DNA from: JARYGU01 sp033795365
GTDB lineage: Bacteria; Pseudomonadota; Alphaproteobacteria; Rhizobiales; Rhizobiaceae
Direction: 5' to 3'
NCBI GenBank assembly: GCA_033795365.1
Contig: JARYGU010000026.1
Span: forward strand, 1-63,741
Length of the DNA stretch: 63,741 bases
Every line of letters starts with the position of its first letter. The stretch's first letter is position 1. The position numbers and the translations under genes are program-made. This document shows positions 25,289 to 32,641 of the stretch, piece by piece. A model generated the notes under the pieces. The model saw nothing but the letters and a program-made list of their open reading frames with translations, was not told the DNA's origin and ran no database searches.

Positions 25289-27534
25289 CCTTCGAACTTG
25301 GAGCGGATCGTTTCGATGTCGGCGGCCTCCGCCGCGACGGCGGGCTGCTCGGGCGTGGGTGCCTCAACCTCTGGAGCAGGCAACGACGGACGATTGAGCG
25401 GGTCTGGCTCCGCCGCCGGCATCGGGGCGGCGTAGTCCGTCCGCCCAACGCCAGACGTCGCGACCTCGACCGCCTGCGTGCGGCGGATGCGCTGGCGCTG
25501 ACCGGAGATGAAGCGGGCGAGCTTGGTAGCGGTGTCGTGCTTGCGGCGCTTGGCGTGGATTTCGAGAAGCTCGTTCTCCAGCTCCGTCATGGACAGCGTC
25601 AGCATCTCGATATCGTCGGCCGCGCGGTTCTTCTCGCGGTTATGGGCGACGATCCGGCGGTGCTGGTAGAGCCGCATGCCCTTGGCATAGGACGACATCT
25701 CGGCGCAGATCGGAACCTCGATCATCTGGCCGTTATAGGGATTGTGGACCCAGATGCGGGACAGGTCCGCCGGATCGCGAACGGCTTTGTATTCCGTCGC
25801 CTTGTGGTGCTTCGTCCCAAACTTGTGAGCGGGGTTCAGCGTCAACTGTTCGAGTTCGGCGCACTGGTAGACGAGGTATTCCCACCGGACGCCGTCGGCT
25901 TGGATCGTGACGGGCGTCGTGTCACCCGCCAGCCGCACCATGATGTCGCGATCCACAAGCGGTCGATGCTGCGCGTTGACGATCCCCTTCTCCCACAGGT
26001 CGGCAGGAACGCCATGCATGGTGTGCAGCTCCCCAAGGCCTTCGTGGCTACGCGCGTGGTGGATGGTGGCGAAGTAGTAGGCGAGGAAGCCGTTCAGCTC
26101 CGAGAGCGAAATCTGCGGCACCGCCTTCATCTTCTCGGCGTCGAACTTCTTGCGCTCGTCGGGCGACATCGTCGTCGCGCCTGGCAGGCGGTCGATCAGC
26201 TGGATGTTCATGATGTGGAAGAGATGTTCGAGCGCGCCCTTCTCCCACGGATGACCTGGACGATATGGCGTGATCTGGAAGCCCAGCTCGATCGCCGCCT
26301 CGCGCGCCGGCATGCCGATCAGATGCTTGGCATTGTCCACGCCGAGCATGACGGGACGGCCATGCCACGGATAGGAGACGCCTGGAGGCAGGTCGCCCGC
26401 ATCCTTGGGGAGGATCGCGTGCAGGAGGCCTTCGAGGAACGTCTCCAACGAAGGTGGCCCGAAGGTGATCGCCCAGCCGATGACGATGCCAGAATGGCGG
26501 TCGCGAAAGAGGACGAGATCGGGACGGCCGAATCCGATACCGCGGACGTCGTCGTAGACCACAATGCCCAGCGTCGTATGGTCCACATCCACCACGTCGA
26601 TCGGATGCGCCGGTCTGATCTGGCGGATACGGCGGGCGTGGACACGGCCGGCATAGTCGTAGCCGTAGCGCAGGCCGTCGCGGGTGAATCCATCGACGGC
26701 CCAGAACCGACGCTGGATTGTTCGCCGCGACAGCATGCGCTTGGTGTCGCCGATGTCGATGACCAGATTGGCGAGGTCGTAGTAGTCGCCACCCTCGGCC
26801 GTCCACTCGATCAGCTTGGATCGGACGCTCTTCCAAGTTCCCTTGGGGTCCATCCAGGCGAGTTCGACGGCCTTCTTGATGGCCTCTTCGGTCCGTTCGC
26901 AGTAACGCGGATCGTCGTTGCCGGAGGAGACGTTCGGCGCGAGGGCGACCAACGGGTCGAAATTGACGAGCAACCGCGACTTGGAGAGCTTGTCGTAGAT
27001 GGTCGAGATGCCCGGCGGACGCTCGCCGCGCTCGGCGGCAAGGCGCTCGATCGCACGCTTCATCAACTTCTTCGAGGCCTTGCCGTCGTTGAACTCGACG
27101 CACTCGTCGAGAGCGGCCTGCAGGTAGCGTTGCCAATATTCAGCCTTGGCCTTCTGCTCCTTCGTCAGGCACAGCGCCGATCCAGGCAGACGCTCGTTCT
27201 TGCCACGGCCGGCGGCCGCCACCAGCGGACGGATCAGGCCATTGCGTTCAAGGTGGCCGATCTGCCAGGTGTCGAGATAGAGCGGCGTGTTCGCCTTCAC
27301 GTTCTGAAGCTCGATGTGCTTCTTCCCGTCCGGCGTGTCGTGCCAGCGTTGGACCGCGAACGGCGCACCCTTGGTTTTGTCGGCGTCGTAGATGAGGAAG
27401 TGGTCACCGGCCACGATGTCGTAGTGCTGGCCAGCCTTGTAGTCCCGCGGCGACGGCGGGATGCCGAGATCGGCGGGTGTCATGACCGTCATCTGCGGAT
27501 ACATGAACTCCATGCGGTTGACGCTCATGTTCAT
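25279..27534 (-). CDS. tnsB: TnsB-like DDE transposase
   Basis: A 751-residue transposase of the Mu/TnsB/TniA superfamily. The RNase H-like core carries Asp in VVDVDHTTLG (about 316-318), Asp400 in MLGVDNAKH and Glu436 in HPWEKGALEHLF, with the 35-residue spacing typical of DDE enzymes. A Mu-type C-terminal domain and a charged tail that should contact TnsC follow. The start ATG at 27534 overlaps the tnsA stop by four bases (ATGA). TnsB binds the repeats at both element ends and joins 3' ends to target DNA. The reading frame is intact. Confidence 0.9.
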   Translation of the reverse strand: MNMSVNRMEFMYPQMTVMTPADLGIPPSPRDYKAGQHYDIVAGDHFLIYDADKTKGAPFAVQRWHDTPDGKKHIELQNVKANTPLYLDTWQIGHLERNGLIRPLVAAAGRGKNERLPGSALCLTKEQKAKAEYWQRYLQAALDECVEFNDGKASKKLMKRAIERLAAERGERPPGISTIYDKLSKSRLLVNFDPLVALAPNVSSGNDDPRYCERTEEAIKKAVELAWMDPKGTWKSVRSKLIEWTAEGGDYYDLANLVIDIGDTKRMLSRRTIQRRFWAVDGFTRDGLRYGYDYAGRVHARRIRQIRPAHPIDVVDVDHTTLGIVVYDDVRGIGFGRPDLVLFRDRHSGIVIGWAITFGPPSLETFLEGLLHAILPKDAGDLPPGVSYPWHGRPVMLGVDNAKHLIGMPAREAAIELGFQITPYRPGHPWEKGALEHLFHIMNIQLIDRLPGATTMSPDERKKFDAEKMKAVPQISLSELNGFLAYYFATIHHARSHEGLGELHTMHGVPADLWEKGIVNAQHRPLVDRDIMVRLAGDTTPVTIQADGVRWEYLVYQCAELEQLTLNPAHKFGTKHHKATEYKAVRDPADLSRIWVHNPYNGQMIEVPICAEMSSYAKGMRLYQHRRIVAHNREKNRAADDIEMLTLSMTELENELLEIHAKRRKHDTATKLARFISGQRQRIRRTQAVEVATSGVGRTDYAAPMPAAEPDPLNRPSLPAPEVEAPTPEQPAVAAEAADIETIRSKFEGWE

Positions 27535-28289
27535 GCCGAGGCTCCTTTCAGGACGGTCGAGGCTGTGGTGATCGGCAAGGAGAGGTCCACGGTGAGGCTG
27601 CCGTCGATAACCAGCTGCATGACAGCCGTGAAGGCGAAGACCGACGCCTCCGTCCCGAGCTTGGCGACATCGGGGTGCCCCGAGGCCAGGGCATCGGTGA
27701 TGGCCGCGATGGTCGTCGGGAAGACCAGTCCCATCACGGCTCGGCGCACAGCCGGCAGGGCCGCATGGTCTGCGGCGCACGGCATGTAACGCCACAGAAG
27801 CGAGGCGTTCGCCGCCATCGGCTGGGCAAGGACTCGGCGCTCGTCGTGCACGACGTACGGCCATCCGAACTCCTCTTCATAGTGGGCCACGAGCTGGGCC
27901 GTCTTCGCCTCGTGCCAAGGCGTATCCTTCTGGATGGCGACGGGGACATAGTCGATGCAGATCACCCGGTGGTCGCGCAGGAGGATGGCGACGTCGGTGA
28001 TGTGGGTACGCTTGACGGGTTCGCCTTCGGACGTGGTCGACCAGTATTCCGTCGAGAACGGGAAGGCAGAGATCGACACGACCTCCGGATCGACGTCGAA
28101 CTGCATCAGGCCCTGGCGCATCAGAGGGAGACGTGCGTAGACCGAGCGGCGCGGGTTCTTGGCAGTCGGGAAGATCGTCGGGATCGTGGGATTCCACGCG
28201 CCAATCTTGGGTTCCCATGCGGGAACGTGGTTTGGCCCGAAGATGTAGTCCTCGAGGGCGGCCAACTGGTGCGAGCTCAGGCGGTCCAT
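27531..28289 (-). CDS. tnsA: TnsA-like protein, probably lacking the nuclease residues
   Basis: A 252-residue protein in the tnsA position. Its layout resembles TnsA: the segment MQFDVDPEVVSISAFPF, then THITDVAILLRDHRVICIDYVPV, then WHEAKTAQLVAHYEEEFGWPYVVHDERRV. By eye, the Asp of TDV aligns with the TnsA active-site Asp, but the upstream Glu is not seen in RLPLMRQGLMQFD, and the Q/E-x-K motif reads IDYVP, without Lys. If so, 5'-strand cleavage would be lost and transposition would be replicative. It overlaps the upstream small ORF by 13 bases and tnsB by four. Confidence 0.7.
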   Translation of the reverse strand: MDRLSSHQLAALEDYIFGPNHVPAWEPKIGAWNPTIPTIFPTAKNPRRSVYARLPLMRQGLMQFDVDPEVVSISAFPFSTEYWSTTSEGEPVKRTHITDVAILLRDHRVICIDYVPVAIQKDTPWHEAKTAQLVAHYEEEFGWPYVVHDERRVLAQPMAANASLLWRYMPCAADHAALPAVRRAVMGLVFPTTIAAITDALASGHPDVAKLGTEASVFAFTAVMQLVIDGSLTVDLSLPITTASTVLKGASA

Positions 28290-28417
28290 GCGCCGCCCTC
28301 CTTCGTAAAGACGAGAGCGAGCGCCTGGATGAGCGCGAGCGGGATGCCGAGCGCGGCAAGCTCGGCCGTCGACAGGATAATGACGGGCTCAGTGAATCCG
28401 GAAGGGGGAATACGCAT
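28277..28417 (-). CDS. Small ORF coupled to tnsA
   Basis: A 46-codon frame starting with ATG (MRIPPSGFTEPVII) and ending inside the first codons of tnsA (13-base overlap). It has a moderately hydrophobic central helix (AALGIPLALIQALALVF). The overlap suggests translational coupling. It may be a true small protein or only a leader that carries ribosomes to tnsA. Confidence 0.4.
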   Translation of the reverse strand: MRIPPSGFTEPVIILSTAELAALGIPLALIQALALVFTKEGGAWTA

Positions 28418-28874
28418 GACAGACTTCTCCCTCCGCTTGCCGTCCTCGGCAGCGGGTAAACACAGATCGAAATGTTCAGGAGATTGTCGTTGCCGGCTCG
28501 TGATGAACCGACCGACGCGCGCTACCGCGCTGCGACTATCATCGTCGCGGCGAAGAGTGCCGTCTGCTTATGCGTATTGAGGAAATTGCGATCCATGATC
28601 CGCCACCTTGTTGAACCCGACATAACGGGGGTGACCTCGGCGATCGCTGCCGAGAAGCCTCAGCGAACGATCAGAACCGGGGTGCCCGTATGTCTATTCG
28701 TGTCGCTGTCGAAGTCATTGAGACTGCTCCGTGGGCCGATTGAGCTCCGCTTGTATGCGGATGTTTGGTATCAAAGGTTAAACCGATCCGTAGACTTTTA
28801 TCGATCTCCGGATTTTCCCAGCAGGATCGTGGGGCGAAATATGTTCACTTTCCGTTCGGTTGTCAACCACGTGT
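28418..28874. other. Interval between the small tnsA-leader ORF and the right-end gene
   Basis: About 460 bp. It should contain the promoter of the tns genes on the minus strand. A 156-codon plus-strand frame here is unlike a real protein. A 24-codon minus-strand ATG frame (28522-28596) exists but has no support. No clear terminator was found. Confidence 0.4.
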
Positions 28875-29702
28875 TCAGGCGATCTCGGATTGTGCTTCTT
28901 TCGATCGGTCTGCCTCGCGGTCCCGCTGTCGCAGGCGCTTGACGTAAACGCTATCCACCACTTCGCTCGCACCCAGGTTCAGAACACAATTTCCAAATGA
29001 TGCGTAGGCGCTGTCGGACAGCTCGAAATTCAGTGGCAGGAGATTCTGGCGACGGTCATGGTCGATGCGCTTGAACCAGGTTCTGAAGAAGTCCGCTTGT
29101 GAGGCGCGTTTCGATGCCGTTCCTGCCGCGGTGAGCGGATTGCTCGCTTCAACCACTGCCTCCCGCGCGTCCTGCGCGACCGTAGCCACAAACTCGCCGA
29201 GGGACGGCCAATACTTCAGATCGTATCTTCCTCTCAGCGCGCGCACCTTTTCGCCGACGTGCATTTCATAGAGGGGGTAATCCCGCGCGGCGACTTCCAT
29301 CACCTCCAACACGTCACAGTAGGTGTCGCTGTAAAAGCCATCCTGTCCGTTAATCGTCGACCGCTTTTCCAAAAGCACGGCGAGTTCGGATGCCTTCTTG
29401 GCGATCTCGTCATTCAGATCGTCCAGCCTCGCTCGCATTCCACGCGCCGTCGCAAGCTTTTTCGGGTTCCAGAACGCTGTTGTGTTGAGGAGCCCGTCGA
29501 AAAACACGCCGATCCCGACCTCCGTCGCTTCCAGCTTAGCGTGGACTTCCAAATATGCGTCGTGCAGTTCCACGGTACGTGACAAGAGCCTTTCAGCAAC
29601 CCTGTTCACAGAGGGCAGTATCTTGTTCGCGGTGTTGTAGGCGATCTCGGCCCTGAGTACGGCTTCGCAGGCTGCGGTGTGAGCGACTGTGGTGTTAGAC
29701 AT
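28875..29702 (-). CDS. Unrecognised cytoplasmic helical protein at the transposon right end
   Basis: A 275-residue protein starting at the ATG at 29702 after GGAGAAC. It is rich in Ala/Glu/Leu helices, has a charged middle region (ARLDDLNDEIAKKASELAVLLEKR) suggestive of a coiled coil at about 100-130, and no signal peptide or membrane helix. I do not recognise a family. It lies between the right-end repeats and the tns genes and reads toward them, a spot where Tn7-family elements usually have little else, so it could serve transposition or be cargo. Confidence 0.65.
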   Translation of the reverse strand: MSNTTVAHTAACEAVLRAEIAYNTANKILPSVNRVAERLLSRTVELHDAYLEVHAKLEATEVGIGVFFDGLLNTTAFWNPKKLATARGMRARLDDLNDEIAKKASELAVLLEKRSTINGQDGFYSDTYCDVLEVMEVAARDYPLYEMHVGEKVRALRGRYDLKYWPSLGEFVATVAQDAREAVVEASNPLTAAGTASKRASQADFFRTWFKRIDHDRRQNLLPLNFELSDSAYASFGNCVLNLGASEVVDSVYVKRLRQRDREADRSKEAQSEIA

Positions 29703-29870
29703 GGCGTTCTCCTTGTTTCGCTTTAAGCCTAGCCGCATGCCTCCCGACTGTCGGAACCTGAAGCAAAGATTTTTCCAGGGCGTTTAGGTGCTCACGTCCG
29801 GTAAGGTAACAGGCCGGTCGAAAAGGGGAAGGAGGAGATGTCCAACGACGGTGGATATGCAACTAACGCG

Positions 29871-29932
29871 AGTCCACAGGTATGAGGCGCAGAGTCCAGG
29901 AATTTTGGAGATAGTCCAGACGTATCTGGCGC
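29871..29932 (-). repeat. Right-end transposase-binding repeats
   Basis: On the minus strand the first copy, CGCCAGATACGTCTGGACT (29914-29932), is identical to the outermost left-end copy. A second, GCCTCATACCTGTGGACT, is at about 29871-29889, and a partial copy (CCTGGACTCTG) lies between them at about 29891-29900. The closer spacing relative to the left end is like that of Tn7. Confidence 0.75.
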
Positions 29933-29938
29933 TGCATA

Positions 29939-29943
29939 AAAAC
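29939..29943. repeat. Target-site duplication AAAAC, right copy
   Basis: Five bases between the right tip of the element and the CCA end of tRNA-Arg. It is identical to 17736-17740. On the tRNA strand it reads GTTTT, so the T-run immediately after the tRNA was kept. Confidence 0.8.
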
Positions 29944-30020
<77 letters not shown>

Positions 30021-30043
30021 GTAAAAGCGTCATGGATCGCTCG

Positions 30044-30349
30044 TCAATGCGTCCAGGGCTGCGTGCGGTTGAAACGGAAATTGTCCGGATAGGCGACGCG
30101 CTTGCGCGTTGCTTCCTTCGGTTCGATCACGCGGTATTCGATGCCATTGCGCTGGGCATAGGCAACCGCCGCCTCGCTGGACTCGAAGGTCAGGCGGACC
30201 TGCTGGCGCGTATCGCGCGAACTCGTATAGCCCATGATCGGATCGATCGTGCGCGGCTTGTCCTGATCGAATTCGAGAACCCACAGATGAGTCTTTGCCT
30301 TACCGGACTGCATCGCGGTCTTGGCGGGACGATAGATCTTTGCGGACAT
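30044..30349 (-). CDS. NADH dehydrogenase (complex I) accessory subunit, NDUFS4-like
   Basis: A 101-residue protein of the ETC complex I subunit family (18-kDa/NDUFS4). Typical segments are MSAKIYRPAKTAMQSGKA, THLWVLEFD, PIMGYTSSRDTRQQVRLTF and the C-terminal YPDNFRFNRTQPWTH. In alphaproteobacteria and mitochondria it stabilises the NADH-oxidising module. I use the ATG at 30349; an upstream Met in frame lacks conserved sequence. It lies between tRNA-Pro and tRNA-Arg. Confidence 0.92.
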   Translation of the reverse strand: MSAKIYRPAKTAMQSGKAKTHLWVLEFDQDKPRTIDPIMGYTSSRDTRQQVRLTFESSEAAVAYAQRNGIEYRVIEPKEATRKRVAYPDNFRFNRTQPWTH

Positions 30350-30475
30350 GGAACAGGCTCCAGCATTCAAAAACGTCTTGCCGCTACTTCGGCGAGCGCC
30401 GTCCCATCCATAGCGCAGATTCCGTAAAGGAGGAATGACTGCACGGGCTTTATCCGGTTGAACGCCCGCCGGGAT

Positions 30476-30551
<76 letters not shown>

Positions 30552-30633
30552 TCCGTTCCGGCGCATCGGGAGATACACGCATCTTTCAACGCCCGCAACA
30601 GCAAAAAGATCGGCATCGCAGAAGGCTTCGTGT

Positions 30634-30673
30634 AAAAAAACGGGCTGGTCCGCCTCCCGGCTCGCCAGCCCGT
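30634..30673 (-). terminator. Minus-strand intrinsic terminator without an annotated gene upstream
   Basis: On the minus strand ACGGGCTGG, a 16-nt loop, CCAGCCCGT and then a T-run of seven. This is a strong terminator, but no coding gene precedes it on that strand; see the small-RNA candidate at 30634-30775. Confidence 0.7.
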
Positions 30674-30775
30674 CCGAATACGGATCAGGGTCATTGGGGT
30701 ACAGGGGTTCTCACCTCAATCCGGCTGCATCTCCGGATCCTGTAAAGCCGATCATGCCCGAACCTTGTTTTACTG
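30634..30775 (-). ncRNA. Candidate small RNA upstream of tRNA-Pro
   Basis: A minus-strand interval of about 140 bases ending in the strong terminator above. It holds a second stem (ATCCGG / CCGGAT, 8-nt loop) and a single-stranded-looking stretch with GAACCCC and TACCCC. A TATTAT box lies on the minus strand at about 30782-30787; no good -35 was found. The start point and the RNA itself are inference. Confidence 0.35.
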
Positions 30776-30811
30776 ATTGACATAATACGCATCTTTTTTG
30801 ACACATTGCGA

Positions 30812-31795
30812 ATGACCGTCGATGCGAAACGTCACCGCCCTTTAAGCGTCACCATCGTGCTCCTGCCGGAGTCGTCCATTATGTCGCTCGCCTCCGTGCT
30901 CGACCCGATGCGTGCGGCAAACCGTGTCGTGCCAGAACCCGTCTTTCGCTGGCGGATTCTTTCGCCCGGGGCGAGGCCGGTGGAGTTGACCTGCGGCGTC
31001 GAAATCAGGGCCGACGGGGATTTCACGGGGGATATATCCGGCGACGTCTTGCTGCTCATCGCCGGCTTCAACCAGGATCGCCATGCTGACAGCAGATTCA
31101 TCGGCCGGCTCAAGAAGGCGGCGGGACGATTCGCTGTCGTGGCGGGGATCGAATCCGGCTGCTGGCTGCTCGCCCGCTCCGGTCTGCTCGACGGCCGCGC
31201 CGCAACGGCGCATTGGGAAGAGGTCGAAGACTTCGCCGCTGCTTTTCCTTCGCTGAACGTGCGGGCTGACCGTTTCGTCACGGACGGAAAGCTCTGGACC
31301 TCGGGCGGCGCGTCTCCGACCTTCGACATGATGCTGCATCTCATCCGGGAACGTTTCGGCTCGGCCATGGCGCTCGATGTCGCAAGCGTCTTCGTTTATG
31401 ACGAGACCCATGTCGCGACCGATGCGCAGCCGCTCGTTTCCCTCGGCCGGATTCGGCAGAATGAGCCGGAGCTCGCGGCGGCGATCCGGCTGATGGAGCG
31501 CACCATGGATCGCCCCATGACGGTCTCGGCGCTTGCGCGGCGGCTCGGCATCTCCACCCGCAAGCTCGAGATGCTCTTCGCCGGCGCGTTCGCGATAAGC
31601 CCCGGCAAATATTACCTGCGGCTGCGCCTCACTGCGGCGCAGCGTATGGTGCGCGATACCCGGCTCAGCATGCGCGAAATCGCCCTGCGGAACGGCTTCG
31701 ACAGCCTGTCGGCCTTTTCGCGTGCCTTCCGCAATCAATTCGGTACGAGCCCGCTGAAGCTGCGCAGGTCGGCGGGCGAGAGGCCGCAGGCTTGA
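30812..31795 (+). CDS. GlxA family transcriptional regulator (DJ-1/PfpI plus AraC HTH)
   Basis: A 327-residue regulator. The N-terminal DJ-1/PfpI-like domain (residues about 10-190) includes AGIESGCWLLARSGLLDG, where the nucleophile-elbow Cys is retained in a sensor role. The C-terminal AraC-type double HTH is at about 225-320: TVSALARRLGISTRKLEMLF and MREIALRNGFDSLSAFSRAFRNQFGTSPLKLRR. Relatives control catabolism of quaternary amines and amino acids in rhizobia. It is convergent with aapP, separated by a shared terminator. I use the ATG at 30812; a TTG two codons earlier is possible. Confidence 0.88.
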   Translation: MTVDAKRHRPLSVTIVLLPESSIMSLASVLDPMRAANRVVPEPVFRWRILSPGARPVELTCGVEIRADGDFTGDISGDVLLLIAGFNQDRHADSRFIGRLKKAAGRFAVVAGIESGCWLLARSGLLDGRAATAHWEEVEDFAAAFPSLNVRADRFVTDGKLWTSGGASPTFDMMLHLIRERFGSAMALDVASVFVYDETHVATDAQPLVSLGRIRQNEPELAAAIRLMERTMDRPMTVSALARRLGISTRKLEMLFAGAFAISPGKYYLRLRLTAAQRMVRDTRLSMREIALRNGFDSLSAFSRAFRNQFGTSPLKLRRSAGERPQA

Positions 31796-31823
31796 AAAAG
31801 GCGGGCGTTGCCCCCCGCCTTTC
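31796..31823. terminator. Bidirectional terminator between the GlxA-type gene and aapP
   Basis: AAAAGGCGGG, 8-nt loop, CCCGCCTTTC: a GC stem with A and T flanks, placed directly after the plus-strand stop codon and 27 bases after the aapP stop. It can serve both convergent units. Confidence 0.75.
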
Positions 31824-31849
31824 AAAATGATGACGGCGCTGCCGCTTTT

Positions 31850-32626
31850 TCAGTGCAGGATCTGGCTGAGGAAGAGCCTGGTCCGCTCATGCTGGGGATT
31901 GTCGAAGAACTCTGCCGGCGAGTTCTGCTCGACGATCTGGCCCTGGTCCATGAAGATGACGCGGTTGGCGACCTGGCGTGCGAAGCCCATCTCGTGCGTG
32001 ACGCACAGCATGGTCATGCCTTCCTCGGCCAGCGACACCATGGTGTCGAGCACTTCCTTGACCATTTCCGGGTCGAGCGCCGATGTCGGCTCGTCGAACA
32101 GCATGATTTTCGGCTTCATGCAGAGCGAGCGGGCGATCGCCACGCGCTGCTGCTGGCCGCCGGAGAGCTGGCCCGGATATTTGTGCGCCTGCTCGGGGAT
32201 CTTGACGCGCTTCAGATAGTGCATCGCGATCTCCTCGGCGTCCTTCTTCGGCATCTTGCGTACCCAGATCGGCGCCAGCGTGCAGTTCTCCAGGATCGTC
32301 AGATGGGGGAAGAGGTTGAAGTGCTGGAACACCATGCCGACCTCGCGGCGCACCTCGTCGATCTTCTTCAGATCGTTGGTGAGTTCGATCCCGTCGACGA
32401 GGATGGAACCCTTCTGATGCTCTTCCAGCCGGTTGATGCAGCGGATCATCGTCGACTTGCCGGAGCCGGAGGGGCCGGCAATGACGATCCGCTCGCCGCG
32501 CATCACCTTGAGATTGATGTCGCGCAGCACATGGAAATCGCCGTACCACTTGTTCATGCCGACGATCTCGACCGCGACGTCCGTGTCCGAAACGGTCATC
32601 GCTGCGGGCTTGGTTTGTGGAGCCAT
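31850..32626 (-). CDS. aapP: General L-amino acid ABC transporter ATPase
   Basis: A 258-residue ABC ATPase of the polar amino acid family. Walker A GPSGSGKST, Q-loop FQHFNLFPH, signature LSGGQQQR, Walker B IMLFDEPTS and H-loop VTHEMGF are all intact. It powers the AapQM membrane channel. It is the last gene of the minus-strand aapJQMP operon, 15 bp after aapM, with AAGGGG before its ATG. Confidence 0.95.
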   Translation of the reverse strand: MAPQTKPAAMTVSDTDVAVEIVGMNKWYGDFHVLRDINLKVMRGERIVIAGPSGSGKSTMIRCINRLEEHQKGSILVDGIELTNDLKKIDEVRREVGMVFQHFNLFPHLTILENCTLAPIWVRKMPKKDAEEIAMHYLKRVKIPEQAHKYPGQLSGGQQQRVAIARSLCMKPKIMLFDEPTSALDPEMVKEVLDTMVSLAEEGMTMLCVTHEMGFARQVANRVIFMDQGQIVEQNSPAEFFDNPQHERTRLFLSQILH

Positions 32627-32641
32627 GTTTGTTTCCCCTTT

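Larger units (their letters stand above)
17741..29938 (-). mobile_element. Tn7-like transposon inserted 3' of tRNA-Arg(TCT)
   Basis: A 12,198-bp element bounded by matching ends and a 5-bp AAAAC duplication. Both tips start with T and reach the shared motif CGCCAGATACGTCTGGACT after the same number of bases (tips TGAGCGT and, on the other strand, TATGCAG). Genes on the minus strand are in Tn7 order from the right end: a small ORF, tnsA-like, tnsB, tnsC, tniQ. The right end, on the tnsA side, faces the tRNA, as the Tn7 right end faces glmS. Cargo fills the left part (17.9-22.7 kb), which has lower GC than the tns genes. tnsC and tniQ are interrupted, so present activity is doubtful. Confidence 0.88.

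Noticed and set aside
25537..27789. A 750-codon plus-strand frame opposite tnsB and tnsA
   Set aside because: It is antisense to the intact DDE transposase gene and has the skewed composition of a shadow frame.
28522..28596. A 24-codon minus-strand ATG frame (MDRNFLNTHK...) upstream of tnsA
   Set aside because: Too short, with no coupling to a neighbour; kept only as a note.
28472..28942. A 156-codon plus-strand frame between tnsA and the right-end gene
   Set aside because: It overlaps the 3' end of the right-end gene on the other strand, lacks a ribosome-binding site and has no protein-like pattern.
17741..29938. A CRISPR-associated transposon
   Set aside because: No cas genes, no CRISPR repeats and no Cascade or Cas12k-like protein were found within the element. 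Target choice is more simply explained by TniQ/TnsD and the tRNA gene.
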